From a candidate division TA06 bacterium SM23_40 (lineage in GTDB: Bacteria > LJUI01 > SM1-40), in contig LJUI01000074.1 of NCBI GenBank assembly GCA_001303705.1, forward strand, positions 1 through 12,037: a stretch of 12,037 bases of DNA, read 5' to 3'. The notes under the pieces were generated by a model. The model worked only from the letters and a program-made list of their open reading frames with translations, made no database searches and had not been told where the DNA came from. Position numbers and translations under genes: made by a program. This document shows, piece by piece, positions 1 to 5,984 of the stretch. Positions within the stretch are counted from its first letter, which is position 1. Every line of letters starts with the position of its first letter.

Positions 1-77
1 CACTTCCTGCACTCGGCACGCTGCGCCGCCTGCCTCAGCTCGGAAGCAACCCTGTCCAGGACGTCCTTCTTGTTCAT
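1..77 (-). CDS. Hypothetical protein, N-terminal 25 residues only
   Basis: The window cuts this gene, so only its first 25 codons are visible. They read M-N-K-K-D-V-L-D-R-V-A-S-E-L-R-Q-A-A-Q-R and then A-E-C-R-K, a charged, helix-forming stretch without a signal peptide. The ATG at 77 has only a weak ribosome site. A GTG two codons upstream (81-83) has GAGGGA about ten bases before it and is a credible alternative start. The gene follows the GNAT gene on the same strand with a 69-base gap and could be co-transcribed with it. The family cannot be recognised from so few residues. Confidence 0.55.
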   Translation of the reverse strand, partial: MNKKDVLDRVASELRQAAQRAECRK

Positions 78-146
78 CTTCACTGGCTCGCGATCCCTCG
101 GTCCCTCTGGGCCTTTTACCCGGTGAGCTGCGGAATTAGCGAGAAC

Positions 147-656
147 CTACAGAACCTTCCACGCGAGCCCCAACGCTTCTCTCTCGCCGCGTGGTGTGCG
201 AGGAGAGGCTCCGAGATCCTTACGCATCTCGATCGTATTGAGGATCCCGTACCCCTCGGCGCGCGCCAGCGCTATCATCGCGACGTTGTGGGGCGTACAC
301 GAGATGCAGGCGATCTCCTGACCGTTCTCGAGAAGCCACCGCTCGAAGTGGCGGATGAGCGCACGAGCGACCCCCTGGCGGCGGACCTCTGGAATGATGT
401 ACAACTCTCTCGTGAAGTAGAAACCGTCCCGCCGTTCCCAGCGCCGGAAGCCGACGGGCAGTCCTGTCGGATCGACGGCAACGAAGTAGCCCGCGTCATC
501 ACGGCCCAGGTACCGCGCGACCTCCTGCGCGGCTTCATCGAGCGTACACCCGCCCTGTCCGCCGATCAACAGGCTGTGCTCATCTCGAAACTCCCGGACA
601 AGGTGAGTAAGACCTTCTCTGTCCGATGGAGAGGCGGCTCGTATCCGAGTGTCCAT
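147..656 (-). CDS. GNAT family N-acetyltransferase
   Basis: This 169-residue protein is a single-domain GNAT acetyltransferase, the usual length for the family. The acetyl-CoA-binding motif A is plain: beta strand E-L-Y-I-I-P-E (84-90) followed by R-R-Q-G-V-A (92-97), matching R/Q-x-x-G-x-G/A. Motif B follows as N-V-A-M-I-A-L-A-R-A-E-G-Y (124-136), the typical 'N-x-x-A-x-x-L-Y-x-x-x-G-F' segment. Motifs C/D are represented by G-Y-F-V-A-V and L-P-V-G-F near residues 57-70. The start at 656 is supported by GAGGGG six bases upstream. GNATs transfer an acetyl group from acetyl-CoA to a primary amine; the substrate cannot be told from the sequence. It is cytoplasmic, with no membrane segment. The C-terminal 20 residues are basic and extend past the fold. 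Confidence 0.9.
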   Translation of the reverse strand: MDTRIRAASPSDREGLTHLVREFRDEHSLLIGGQGGCTLDEAAQEVARYLGRDDAGYFVAVDPTGLPVGFRRWERRDGFYFTRELYIIPEVRRQGVARALIRHFERWLLENGQEIACISCTPHNVAMIALARAEGYGILNTIEMRKDLGASPRTPRGEREALGLAWKVL

Positions 657-710
657 GCCGCGCCCCTCAGCTGAGATGGAGGCCGCACCATCGTCCGCGG
701 AGACGGAATA

Positions 711-737
711 GGGCTGTGTATGCAGGCTCTACAGCCC
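711..737. other. Short inverted repeat between two minus-strand genes
   Basis: GGGCTGT (711-717) and ACAGCCC (731-737) form a perfect 7-bp stem around a 13-base loop. It lies 44 bases past the stop of the cysteine protein gene and before the GNAT gene. No T-run follows on either strand, so it is at best a weak pausing or processing structure, and it may be chance. Confidence 0.3.
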
Positions 738-780
738 GTCATCCCCCCATTCCGCCCCGTCCGTTCCTTGACAACAATGC

Positions 781-1221
781 CTATCGCGCGATGAGTTCCT
801 CGACGATCTCTGCCGCATCACGCACGAATTTCGGGCAGCGCGTCGTGAACAGCTTCTCATCTCTGGCCTGCCTGTACCCCTCCGGGGTACCTATGTCACA
901 GCCGAGCAGCTCCCTGCAGATAATCGATCCGTGACGTGCCCTGAATTTCTCGGCGAACTCCCTCGTGAGCGCATAGGCACGTTCCTTTGACTCCCTGTCC
1001 TCAGCCCTAGCAGCCCCGTGTTTGAGCCCTATCACCATGTATGCACCGGTCACGGCCCCGCATGTGTTCCCCATCCGGCCCATTCCCCCTCCGAAGGGTC
1101 CCGCGACCCTCAGGGCGTGCTCGCGTTCTATGCCGAGCTCAGTTCCATACGTGGAAAGAATCGCCTGGGCGCAGTTGAATCCCTTCTCGAAACAATCGGC
1201 GGCAGCTTCCACTCTCTTCAT
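781..1221 (-). CDS. C_GCAxxG_C_C family cysteine-motif protein
   Basis: The 146-residue product carries the conserved cysteine pattern that names this family (putative redox-active protein family). Cysteines fall at 10, 17, 54, 102, 108 and 129: G-F-N-C-A-Q-A (14-20), G-N-T-C-G-A-V-T-G-A (51-60), C-R-E-L-L-G-C-D (102-109) and R-C-P-K-F-V-R-D (128-135). Glycines cluster in G-P-F-G-G-G-M-G (41-48). The family is thought to bind a metal or cluster, or to act in redox chemistry, but no reaction is established. The start at 1221 is chosen because the motif region begins there and AGGGA lies upstream; the open frame runs on to 1305, but that extension is only translated intergenic repeat. No signal peptide or membrane segment is seen. 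Confidence 0.88.
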   Translation of the reverse strand: MKRVEAAADCFEKGFNCAQAILSTYGTELGIEREHALRVAGPFGGGMGRMGNTCGAVTGAYMVIGLKHGAARAEDRESKERAYALTREFAEKFRARHGSIICRELLGCDIGTPEGYRQARDEKLFTTRCPKFVRDAAEIVEELIAR

Positions 1222-1256
1222 CTTCCGGTTCCCTGTTATCGAAGTCGTTCGACTCA

Positions 1257-1403
1257 CGATTACGCACGTGCTCGGTCCGATTACGCACGCGCTCGGTCCG
1301 ATCACGCACGCGCTCTGTCCGATTACGCACGCGCTCTGTCCGACTACGCACGCACTCTGTCCGATTACGCACGTGCTCTGCCTGATTACGCACGCGCTCT
1401 ATC
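1257..1403. repeat. 21-bp tandem repeat, seven contiguous copies
   Basis: Seven head-to-tail units of exactly 21 bp (1257-1277, 1278-1298, 1299-1319, 1320-1340, 1341-1361, 1362-1382, 1383-1403) share a plus-strand core CGATTACGCACGCGCTC, with T/C and G/A substitutions between copies. There are no spacers, so this is a minisatellite and not a CRISPR array. It fills most of the gap between the TPR-like gene and the cysteine protein gene, and the last unit contains the TAA stop of the TPR-like gene (1386-1388). Because 21 is a multiple of three, several frames stay open across it, giving spurious heptad peptides. Twenty-one bp is two DNA turns, so sites would lie on one face of the helix. Confidence 0.95.
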
Positions 1404-2102
1404 CGCGAACACGCCGAGCACGGATTTCAACTGATCTGCGAAGAAGCGGGAATCCTCAGTATTGAGCTTCTTCAGACCTTCCACTGCCTCCTTGAGCTGC
1501 TTCTCGCCTTCCTTTCTGCCCGATCCCTCGAGTATTCTCGCTATCCCGAGGTACCCCAGGTTCATGAAGACACTCGCATCATCTTCTGCTTCTCGTGCCT
1601 TCTGTTCCGCGGTGGAAAAAGCATTCATCGCCTCATCGTACTTCCCGGCCGCCACGTACTGTGCCCCCAACGCCCAGTGCGCCGCCGACAATACAGACGG
1701 CTCTCTCCCCAGTTCGCGAGCTAATCGGAGGTTCAGTTTCGCTGCATCGAGCCCCACCATGAGGTCCGGTGGCGTGATGACGATGCCCTCCTCCTCCCAC
1801 CCCGGCCAGGTGAATGAAGCCAGGTTGTAGGCAAGGGCTTTCGCGGTCCCCCTCAGTGTCGCCGCCAGTTCCGACTCCCCCTCCGGCACATCCTGAGCTC
1901 TGGTCAGGCAGTATTGGATCCCCGCTCTGGCGATAGTGACGACCTCCGGCAGTGCTCGTTCTTTCCAATAGAGGTGTTTGACGAGCTCGAGATAGCTATC
2001 AGCTACCGCCGCCGGCTCACCTACCTTGTGGATCAATTCGATCGCCTCATATGAGTCGCCCTCCCGAAGCAGCGTCCTCACGTCTGTCAAGAGCTCCGCC
2101 AT
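1386..2102 (-). CDS. TPR-like helical repeat protein
   Basis: This 238-residue soluble protein is all-helical in appearance, with tetratricopeptide-like pairs. The clearest is A-A-H-W-A-L-G-A-Q-Y-V-A-A-G-K-Y-D-E-A-M-containing residues near 140-165, which fits the TPR pattern (small residue, L-G, Y, G-x-Y-x-x-A). A second pair, M-N-L-G-Y-L-G-I-A-R-I-L-E-G-S, lies near 180-195 and is followed by a charged helix. The N-terminal half (E-A-I-E-L-I-H-K-V-G) looks like further degenerate repeats. TPR folds usually mediate protein-protein contacts; no partner can be named. The start at 2102 has a strong AAGGAGG eight bases upstream. The last residues, A-D-R-A-R-A, and the stop codon are themselves encoded by the seventh copy of the 21-bp repeat, so the C-terminus may have been reshaped by repeat expansion. 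Confidence 0.8.
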   Translation of the reverse strand: MAELLTDVRTLLREGDSYEAIELIHKVGEPAAVADSYLELVKHLYWKERALPEVVTIARAGIQYCLTRAQDVPEGESELAATLRGTAKALAYNLASFTWPGWEEEGIVITPPDLMVGLDAAKLNLRLARELGREPSVLSAAHWALGAQYVAAGKYDEAMNAFSTAEQKAREAEDDASVFMNLGYLGIARILEGSGRKEGEKQLKEAVEGLKKLNTEDSRFFADQLKSVLGVFADRARA

Positions 2103-2228
2103 CTCAGCATCCTCCTTCCCTTCTCTTCTGGAGTGTTGGTCGAACGAGACTACAGCGACAATCGTGCGTGGCCGAGCAAACGTTCACTCTATGTGCACTG
2201 ATCAGCGAGCTGCCTCCGGCGGCTCTCC

Positions 2229-2388
2229 CTACTCCTCGAGCGATTTGTCTATGTGTTCCAGCTCCCGCACAAGGAAGAAGTTGAGCACCGTCCGTATCCC
2301 AACGATAGCACCAAGCATCCCGATGTCATTCCACCCCTTCCAGGATATACGCGACATACTGGGCCGTCGTCTTCACGATTTCATGCAT
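2229..2388 (-). pseudogene. DUF1622-like membrane protein gene with internal deletion and frameshift
   Basis: The first frame from ATG 2388 reads M-H-E-I-V-K-T-T-A-Q-Y-V-A-Y-I-L-E-G-V-E and stops. From the junction, a second frame reads W-N-D-I-G-M-L-G-A-I-V-G-I-R-T-V-L-N-F-F and continues L-V-R-E-L-E-H-I-D-K-S-L-E-E to TAG at 2229. From memory of the family, these match the two ends of DUF1622 proteins: an N-terminal helix like 'I-A-x-x-V-A-Y-I-L-E', and a terminal 'W-D-E-I-G-x-L-A-A-I-x-V-I-R-T-x-L-N-Y-F-L-E-R-E-L' helix. About half of the expected roughly 115 residues is missing, including the central membrane segment. AGGAGA sits nine bases before the ATG, so the 5' end is intact. It lies just after the broken methyltransferase. 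The family call is moderately sure; the break is read directly. Confidence 0.6.
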
Positions 2389-2455
2389 CGGTCGTCTCTC
2401 CTGTGCGAACCGCGGGTCGGAGCGTCCTGTGCCGCGTACCTTCTTCGAGGACGGC

Positions 2456-3123
2456 CTATCGATGCGCCGCGCAGACTGCGAGCTGTTTTCGCGAATTCGA
2501 CTCAAATGGCGTCCGATCGTAGTCCCCGAATTTCGAGTCGATCCTGAATCCACTCCACCGGAGAAGCGCATCGAGTTCCTGCGGGAAGAAGATGCGCACG
2601 TTGTTCTCGACGATGCGCTCCGGCTGGGTGCCGATCTCGTAGTGCCACTTGATTCGATTCACCTGCGTGGCGCGATCATATTCATTGCTTTCCGTGATGA
2701 CTACTTCTCCGCTCCCGTCCGGATCGTCATATCGGGCGACAGGATGGCGCTCCTCTGGATGTCTCGTGAGGATAGTGAGGAGAGGATTGAAGAATTCGAC
2801 GATGAACCTCCCCCCTTCTTCCAGGTGCCTGCGGACGCAGGAGAAGCACGACCTGATACTCTCCAGGCTGTGGAGGTCGCTGCCGCCGCCTTCTGTCGTG
2901 CCCGGGCGAGCATGGGCTCTGAGGCATCGAGCCCGGTGATCCGGTACCCGCGCTTCGCGATGGGAATGGCGACTCTGCCTGTCCCACACCCGAGCTCGAG
3001 GACAGGGTCACCCCACCTCGATACCTGGTCGAGGTAGAACGGGATGTCCGCCACGTAGTCTCCATGTTGGCTATCGTAGTGGCGACCATCCGAGTACAGG
3101 TCGTGGCAGTCGATCGGCTCCAT
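2456..3123 (-). pseudogene. Class I SAM-dependent methyltransferase, frameshifted with internal deletion
   Basis: The N-terminal part in one frame (from ATG 3123) holds a classic SAM-binding motif I, V-L-E-L-G-C-G-T-G-R, then the motif II acidic residue in I-T-G-L-D-A-S-E-P-M-L and A-R-A-R-Q-K-A. Near 2870-2890 the coding sense moves to another frame, which continues D-L-H-S-L-E-S, C-V-R-R-H-L-E-E-G-G-R-F-I-V-E-F-F-N (post-I region), and ends F-G-D-Y-D-R-T-P-F and Q-L-A-V-C-A-A-H-R. Intact relatives normally have about 35 more residues here, including the 'G-D-M-R-D-F' strand and 'F-N-S-L-L-H-L'. So roughly 100 or more bases appear lost with a phase change. GGAGAGGA precedes the ATG. The product should be inactive unless this is an assembly error. 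Confidence 0.75.
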
Positions 3124-3186
3124 GACCCGTCCTCTCCGCTCCGCACCGGCCGGGTTGTTGCACACTCTGACTTGGCACCCGGGCGC

Positions 3187-4278
3187 TCACGAGCCATACG
3201 TCCAGCTCTCATTCCTCGAGAAACGCCAGGTTCGCGGGAAGAGGGCGTCCAGAAGGTCGACAGCCGGACCGGGGAGCGATGTATGGTGCAGTTCGCTCAG
3301 TTCCTCTGCTGAGCGATATCCGGTCACGAGCTGGGCGAGCCCAGATGACGGCCACGCAATGGAGGGCAGCTCCGGCCTTCTCTCCTCCCCCACCACTACC
3401 TCCGAGCCGGATCTCACAACCGTCACGTCGCCGGCATCAGTATCCAGACAGACTCCGCCTTCGAGAACCGCCTCCCCGGTCCAATCGGCAAGGACCTCGC
3501 GCACCAACCCACGGGCATCGAGCACCTTTATCCAGTCGGCGTCGGGGATCGAACCACGTTCCGGATCAGCACGCTGAAGGGAGACCTGCGCCCCGCAGGC
3601 CCGCGCCAGATCGGTGAACGGGGTCTCCGGCGACGCGTACATCGGGTACCGGGACCCGTAACTCGGCGCGGCCGGATGCTCGAACAGGATCCTGGCCTTG
3701 CCGCGCTCACGGGCGATCGCGGCAGCTGTCTTCAGAGCGGCCCTGCACTCAGAGAGCTCGGTCGCCCTCACCTCGGTGACGACGAGAAGGCCTTCCGTGA
3801 TGTGTCTGCTCTCGTCGATCACGAGGAGCTCCGACCCACGTCCCGAGGCCCCCGTGCCCATCTGCCTCTCGATGGCGTCTGGCGTTATGAAGATACCGGA
3901 ATGATATGTGAAGACATCAAACCCGAACTGGCGATAGAGCTGATGGCGCCCGTGCGTGACGACGATTGGGATCCCCGCGGAGCGGAGCCGGGAAAACGCA
4001 TGCGTTACGATCTCCCGGAAATGACCCTCGCCCCGCCGGTCTTCGCACGTCGCCACATCGGCGATGAACCCGTACCGAACATCCCCGCCCGGGAACTCCA
4101 TCTCCTTCTCGGGATCGACGAGAATGAATGAGACAGGGGCCTCATCTACGACGCGCACTACTGCCCACCCGGGCGGCACATTCTCCACATCGGCAGCGTA
4201 CGACCGCCGCATGACCTCTTCGATGGCAGAGCGCCCCTGTTCTGTCTCTGCAGTAAGGTAGGTGGCGGCGTGACTCAT
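3187..4278 (-). CDS. Eis-like GNAT acetyltransferase with SCP2-like C-terminal domain
   Basis: The 363-residue protein has the layout of the Eis family (enhanced intracellular survival type N-acetyltransferases). An N-terminal GNAT domain carries I-A-D-V-A-T (72-77) and the acetyl-CoA loop R-R-G-E-G-H-F (81-87), then Y-R-Q-F-G-F (115-120), the usual end of motif B. A degenerate second GNAT-like half spans about 130-255. The C-terminal 100 residues (L-D-A-R-G-L-V-R-E-V-L, then a valine-rich sheet, then S-S-G-L-A-Q-L-V-T-G-Y) resemble the SCP2-like sterol-carrier fold found in this family. Length is somewhat below the usual 400 or so. GAGGG precedes ATG 4278 closely. Substrates in the family include aminoglycosides and protein lysines; the substrate here is unknown. 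The broken methyltransferase starts 63 bases downstream, so the two may have formed an operon. Confidence 0.87.
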   Translation of the reverse strand: MSHAATYLTAETEQGRSAIEEVMRRSYAADVENVPPGWAVVRVVDEAPVSFILVDPEKEMEFPGGDVRYGFIADVATCEDRRGEGHFREIVTHAFSRLRSAGIPIVVTHGRHQLYRQFGFDVFTYHSGIFITPDAIERQMGTGASGRGSELLVIDESRHITEGLLVVTEVRATELSECRAALKTAAAIARERGKARILFEHPAAPSYGSRYPMYASPETPFTDLARACGAQVSLQRADPERGSIPDADWIKVLDARGLVREVLADWTGEAVLEGGVCLDTDAGDVTVVRSGSEVVVGEERRPELPSIAWPSSGLAQLVTGYRSAEELSELHHTSLPGPAVDLLDALFPRTWRFSRNESWTYGS

Positions 4279-4298
4279 CGTCCCTCAATACTCCGGTC

Positions 4299-4387
4299 AG
4301 CGTCCCAGGCGTACGAAGAGCTCAAGATACGGAGAAAGGTGGGCGCAGATCGCGTCATCCAGCGTCCCCCGCGTACGACGAACTCAA
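4299..4387. repeat. Imperfect direct repeat pair, 61-base period
   Basis: CAGCGTCCC-AGGCGTACGAAGAGCTCAA (4299-4325) recurs as CAGCGTCCC-CCGCGTACGACGAACTCAA at 4360, with a few substitutions. The copies sit 20-110 bases upstream of the Eis-like gene, where binding sites for a regulator would be expected, but they could equally be decayed duplicated sequence. Confidence 0.6.
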
Positions 4388-4494
4388 TGTGGCGTACCGG
4401 CGGGCTATTCCAGCTGGGAGATGATACGCGCCGGAGTCGCCCTCCGTCAACGGTTTTCCTGAACCCTCCGGCGGGCGGCGCGTAGGGCGTTCGA

Positions 4495-4516
4495 GGCGGA
4501 GCCATCGAGCTCCGCC
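4495..4516. other. Perfect 8-bp-stem hairpin
   Basis: GGCGGAGC (4495-4502) and GCTCCGCC (4509-4516) pair perfectly around the six-base loop CATCGA. The stem is very GC-rich. No T-run follows on either strand, so it is not a normal intrinsic terminator. It could be a structural element of an RNA made from this stretch. Confidence 0.55.
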
Positions 4517-4538
4517 CCGTCAGGGATTCCGTTCTTAA

Positions 4539-4564
4539 CCGGTTCGCGACAACCGCGGAACCGG
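4539..4564. other. Hairpin with one bulged base
   Basis: CCGGTTCGCG (4539-4548) pairs with CGCGGAACCGG (4554-4564) with a single extra G, around the loop ACAAC. It sits 22 bases after the previous hairpin, which makes a folded RNA or a structured DNA site more likely than either hairpin alone would. Confidence 0.5.
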
Positions 4565-4575
4565 CCAGGCTTCCC

Positions 4576-4712
4576 GCGATCTCAGAAGAGGAACCCCCAA
4601 GGAACGCGACCGATCCGACTGCCCATACCAGCTGCCCGGCCGTGCGCGATCTCAGAAGAGGAACCCGCAAGCAACGCGATCGACTAGATCGCCCATATCA
4701 GAAGTCTGGCCG
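4576..4712. repeat. 70-bp direct repeat, two copies
   Basis: GCGATCTCAGAAGAGGAACC at 4576 recurs at 4646, exactly 70 bases later. The similarity continues through CAAG-AACGCGA and GCCCATA to about 4640 and 4712. The first 21 bases are identical and the rest diverges, so it is a tandem duplication of a non-coding unit. The second copy runs into the intrinsic terminator at 4709. Confidence 0.85.
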
Positions 4713-5060
4713 CCTGGCGGCTCGTTTTTTTGGTCTTTTTTCGGTGGGCACCGCCTTGACTTTCTGGCTTTTCCTGGTCATATTGTGCTGGTAAGCCCTC
4801 ATCTGTTCCTCTCTTGTTACTCCGGTGGACCCCCTCATTTCCCCGGTTTTGACCGCCTCGACGGCCAGTTGTGAGCACTCATCTATGAGCATCCAGTGTA
4901 GATCGGCCTCCGTGACCGAACTTGGGGCGCGCCGAAGGAAGGTGTGCCCTGACGGAAGCCGATATGTTGTTTGGACTTGCGCAATCCGTGATCCCTCTGG
5001 GCCCCAACGGGTTGCTCGCTCATCCTGGGCGACGCCGTTCTGCTCGCGCCATTGCCGCAA
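4698..5060 (-). CDS. Doubtful basic hypothetical protein
   Basis: This open frame gives 120 residues with no recognised domain. The middle (S-S-V-T-E-A-D-L-H-W-M-L-I-D-E-C-S-Q-L-A) could be an acidic amphipathic helix, and the last 25 residues are strongly basic (K-R-P-K-K-R-A-A-R-R-P). A stop lies in frame shortly upstream, so the only early start is TTG at 5060. GGAGGAGG (5076-5083) is an excellent ribosome site but lies 15 bases from that TTG, farther than normal. The codons are unlike the neighbours', with many AGG, AGA, CAA and AAA. The 3' end also overlaps a plus-strand terminator. It may be a small acquired gene, a remnant whose start is lost, or non-coding. Confidence 0.35.
   Translation of the reverse strand: MRQWREQNGVAQDERATRWGPEGSRIAQVQTTYRLPSGHTFLRRAPSSVTEADLHWMLIDECSQLAVEAVKTGEMRGSTGVTREEQMRAYQHNMTRKSQKVKAVPTEKRPKKRAARRPDF
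4709..4731 (+). terminator. Rho-independent terminator on the plus strand
   Basis: GCCGC (4709-4713), loop CTG, GCGGC (4717-4721), then TCG and seven T residues (4725-4731), with a further T6 at 4736-4741. This is a textbook stem plus U-tract for plus-strand transcription. No plus-strand gene lies upstream of it in the window, so it would end either an unannotated RNA or read-through transcription. Confidence 0.65.
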
Positions 5061-5321
5061 GTCTATGGTCTATAGCCTCCTCCGGATCCCGCGGACAGAG
5101 AGCACGATCCGCTAGTTCGTGCCAGCTTGTGGCCGAAAACTGCTGTCCAGGGACCAGTCCAGGGCAGGGCTCGGTCCGCTCGGGGAGAGTTCAGCACCGG
5201 GGAGGAGCACGGCATCAGAGGGGGACAGACAGAGGGCTACGTCAGTAGATCACCAACCGCGCGAGACTGTGGTTCCATCCGCCAGGGAATCCTCGCTCGC
5301 CCATACGCCGAGGAGCGAAGC

Positions 5322-5795
5322 TTGGAAGTCAGAATCTGCGTGAAACCCGCAGCCGACATAATGACGGGACCCGGCCCCAACCATCGGGTAGATGAAGGCA
5401 GTCCACTCATAGAGGGGGAAAAGATATATGTCCTGGAAAAACGGGGCAGTTGGGTACGATTCAGACTGACGCCTCGTGACGACGGGTGGTCGGGCTGGGT
5501 GAAGAAAGAGATGACCGTCCCGGAATCGGCGCACGAGCTTGCCAAACTGCATTCCAAGGTGGAGCGGTTTCAGGATCTGGGCTTCATCAGAAGAATGGAT
5601 CTCGGCACGGGCAACTTCTATGTTGAGCCTCAACTATGGGCGGCAGCCGAACCTCAGGTGAAGATGAACATCGTTACCACGTTATCCGAGTATTCAGAAT
5701 TGAGCGGCAAATCGCCCCTGGTGGAGGTCAAGGATGCCGATTCGGGCCAGACGCTGGCAAAGGCAGGTCGGTTGGGGATCAAGGTGTACCTGTGA
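5322..5795 (+). CDS. SH3-like domain protein of unknown function
   Basis: The only clear plus-strand gene. Its first 65 residues form a bacterial SH3-like domain: L-E-V-R-I-C-V-K-P-A-A-D-I, then T-G-P-G-P-N-H-R-V (the conserved 'R-x-G-P-G-x-x-y-x-v' turn), E-G-E-K-I-Y-V-L-E-K-R-G-S-W-V-R-F-R-L and G-W-S-G-W-V-K-K. The C-terminal half (about 75-157) is a separate module with G-N-F-Y-V-E-P-Q-L-W and V-E-V-K-D-A-D-S-G-Q-T-L-A-K, which I cannot name firmly. TTG at 5322 is chosen because GAGGAG lies six bases upstream. The open frame extends to 5127, but that part is low-complexity and lacks a signal peptide. Such SH3 proteins are usually exported, so a leader may have been lost. It is convergent with the next gene. 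Confidence 0.72.
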   Translation: MEVRICVKPAADIMTGPGPNHRVDEGSPLIEGEKIYVLEKRGSWVRFRLTPRDDGWSGWVKKEMTVPESAHELAKLHSKVERFQDLGFIRRMDLGTGNFYVEPQLWAAAEPQVKMNIVTTLSEYSELSGKSPLVEVKDADSGQTLAKAGRLGIKVYL

Positions 5796-5872
5796 CTGCG
5801 CCGCGGTTGGGCTATGGCGACCGCGGCTCGCCGCACGGCGGAGAGCGTTCCTCTCCCAGGACGTTCTGGTGA

Positions 5873-5900
5873 GCGTCAGGTGACGTAACACTGCTGACGC
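5873..5900. other. Hairpin between convergent genes
   Basis: GCGTCAG (5873-5879) and CTGACGC (5894-5900) form a perfect 7-bp stem with a 14-base loop, in the 189-base gap between convergent genes. A second inverted repeat, GGACGTTCTG (5859-5868) with CAGAACGTCC (5932-5941), encloses it. Neither has a T-run. Together they could act as a bidirectional transcript end, but this is tentative. Confidence 0.35.
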
Positions 5901-5984
5901 GAGGGCCGTCGCGTTCGCCCCGGGGTTCAGGCAGAACGTCCGAGTGGAGGCCGTCCCCACAGGCCGTTTCCGCCCGCGATATCG

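Larger units (their letters stand above)
4279..4697. other. Non-coding stretch with repeats and hairpins
   Basis: No convincing gene is seen in these 419 bases. Open frames here show no family features, and their peptides are explained by DNA repeats. The stretch holds a repeated motif (4299-4325 and 4360-4387, copies 61 bases apart, sharing CAGCGTCCC and CGTACGA), two GC-rich hairpins (4495-4516 and 4539-4564) and the first part of a 70-bp-period direct repeat (4576 onward). It lies directly upstream of the minus-strand Eis-like gene and ends near a plus-strand terminator. It must contain that gene's promoter, but no clear -35/-10 pair was found. Confidence 0.6.

Noticed and set aside
1139-1393. 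Heptad-repeat protein R-N-R-T-E-R-V on the minus strand
   Set aside because: It is the 21-bp DNA repeat read in a frame without stops; two other frames are open too, there is no separate ribosome site, and its end lies inside the cysteine protein gene.
1257-1403. CRISPR array
   Set aside because: The 21-bp units abut without spacers, and no cas genes are nearby, so it is a plain tandem repeat.
4275-4670. Minus-strand 131-codon ORF overlapping the Eis-like gene start
   Set aside because: Its peptide is composed of the two DNA repeat pairs and hairpins, has no domain, and overlaps the start region of a convincing gene.
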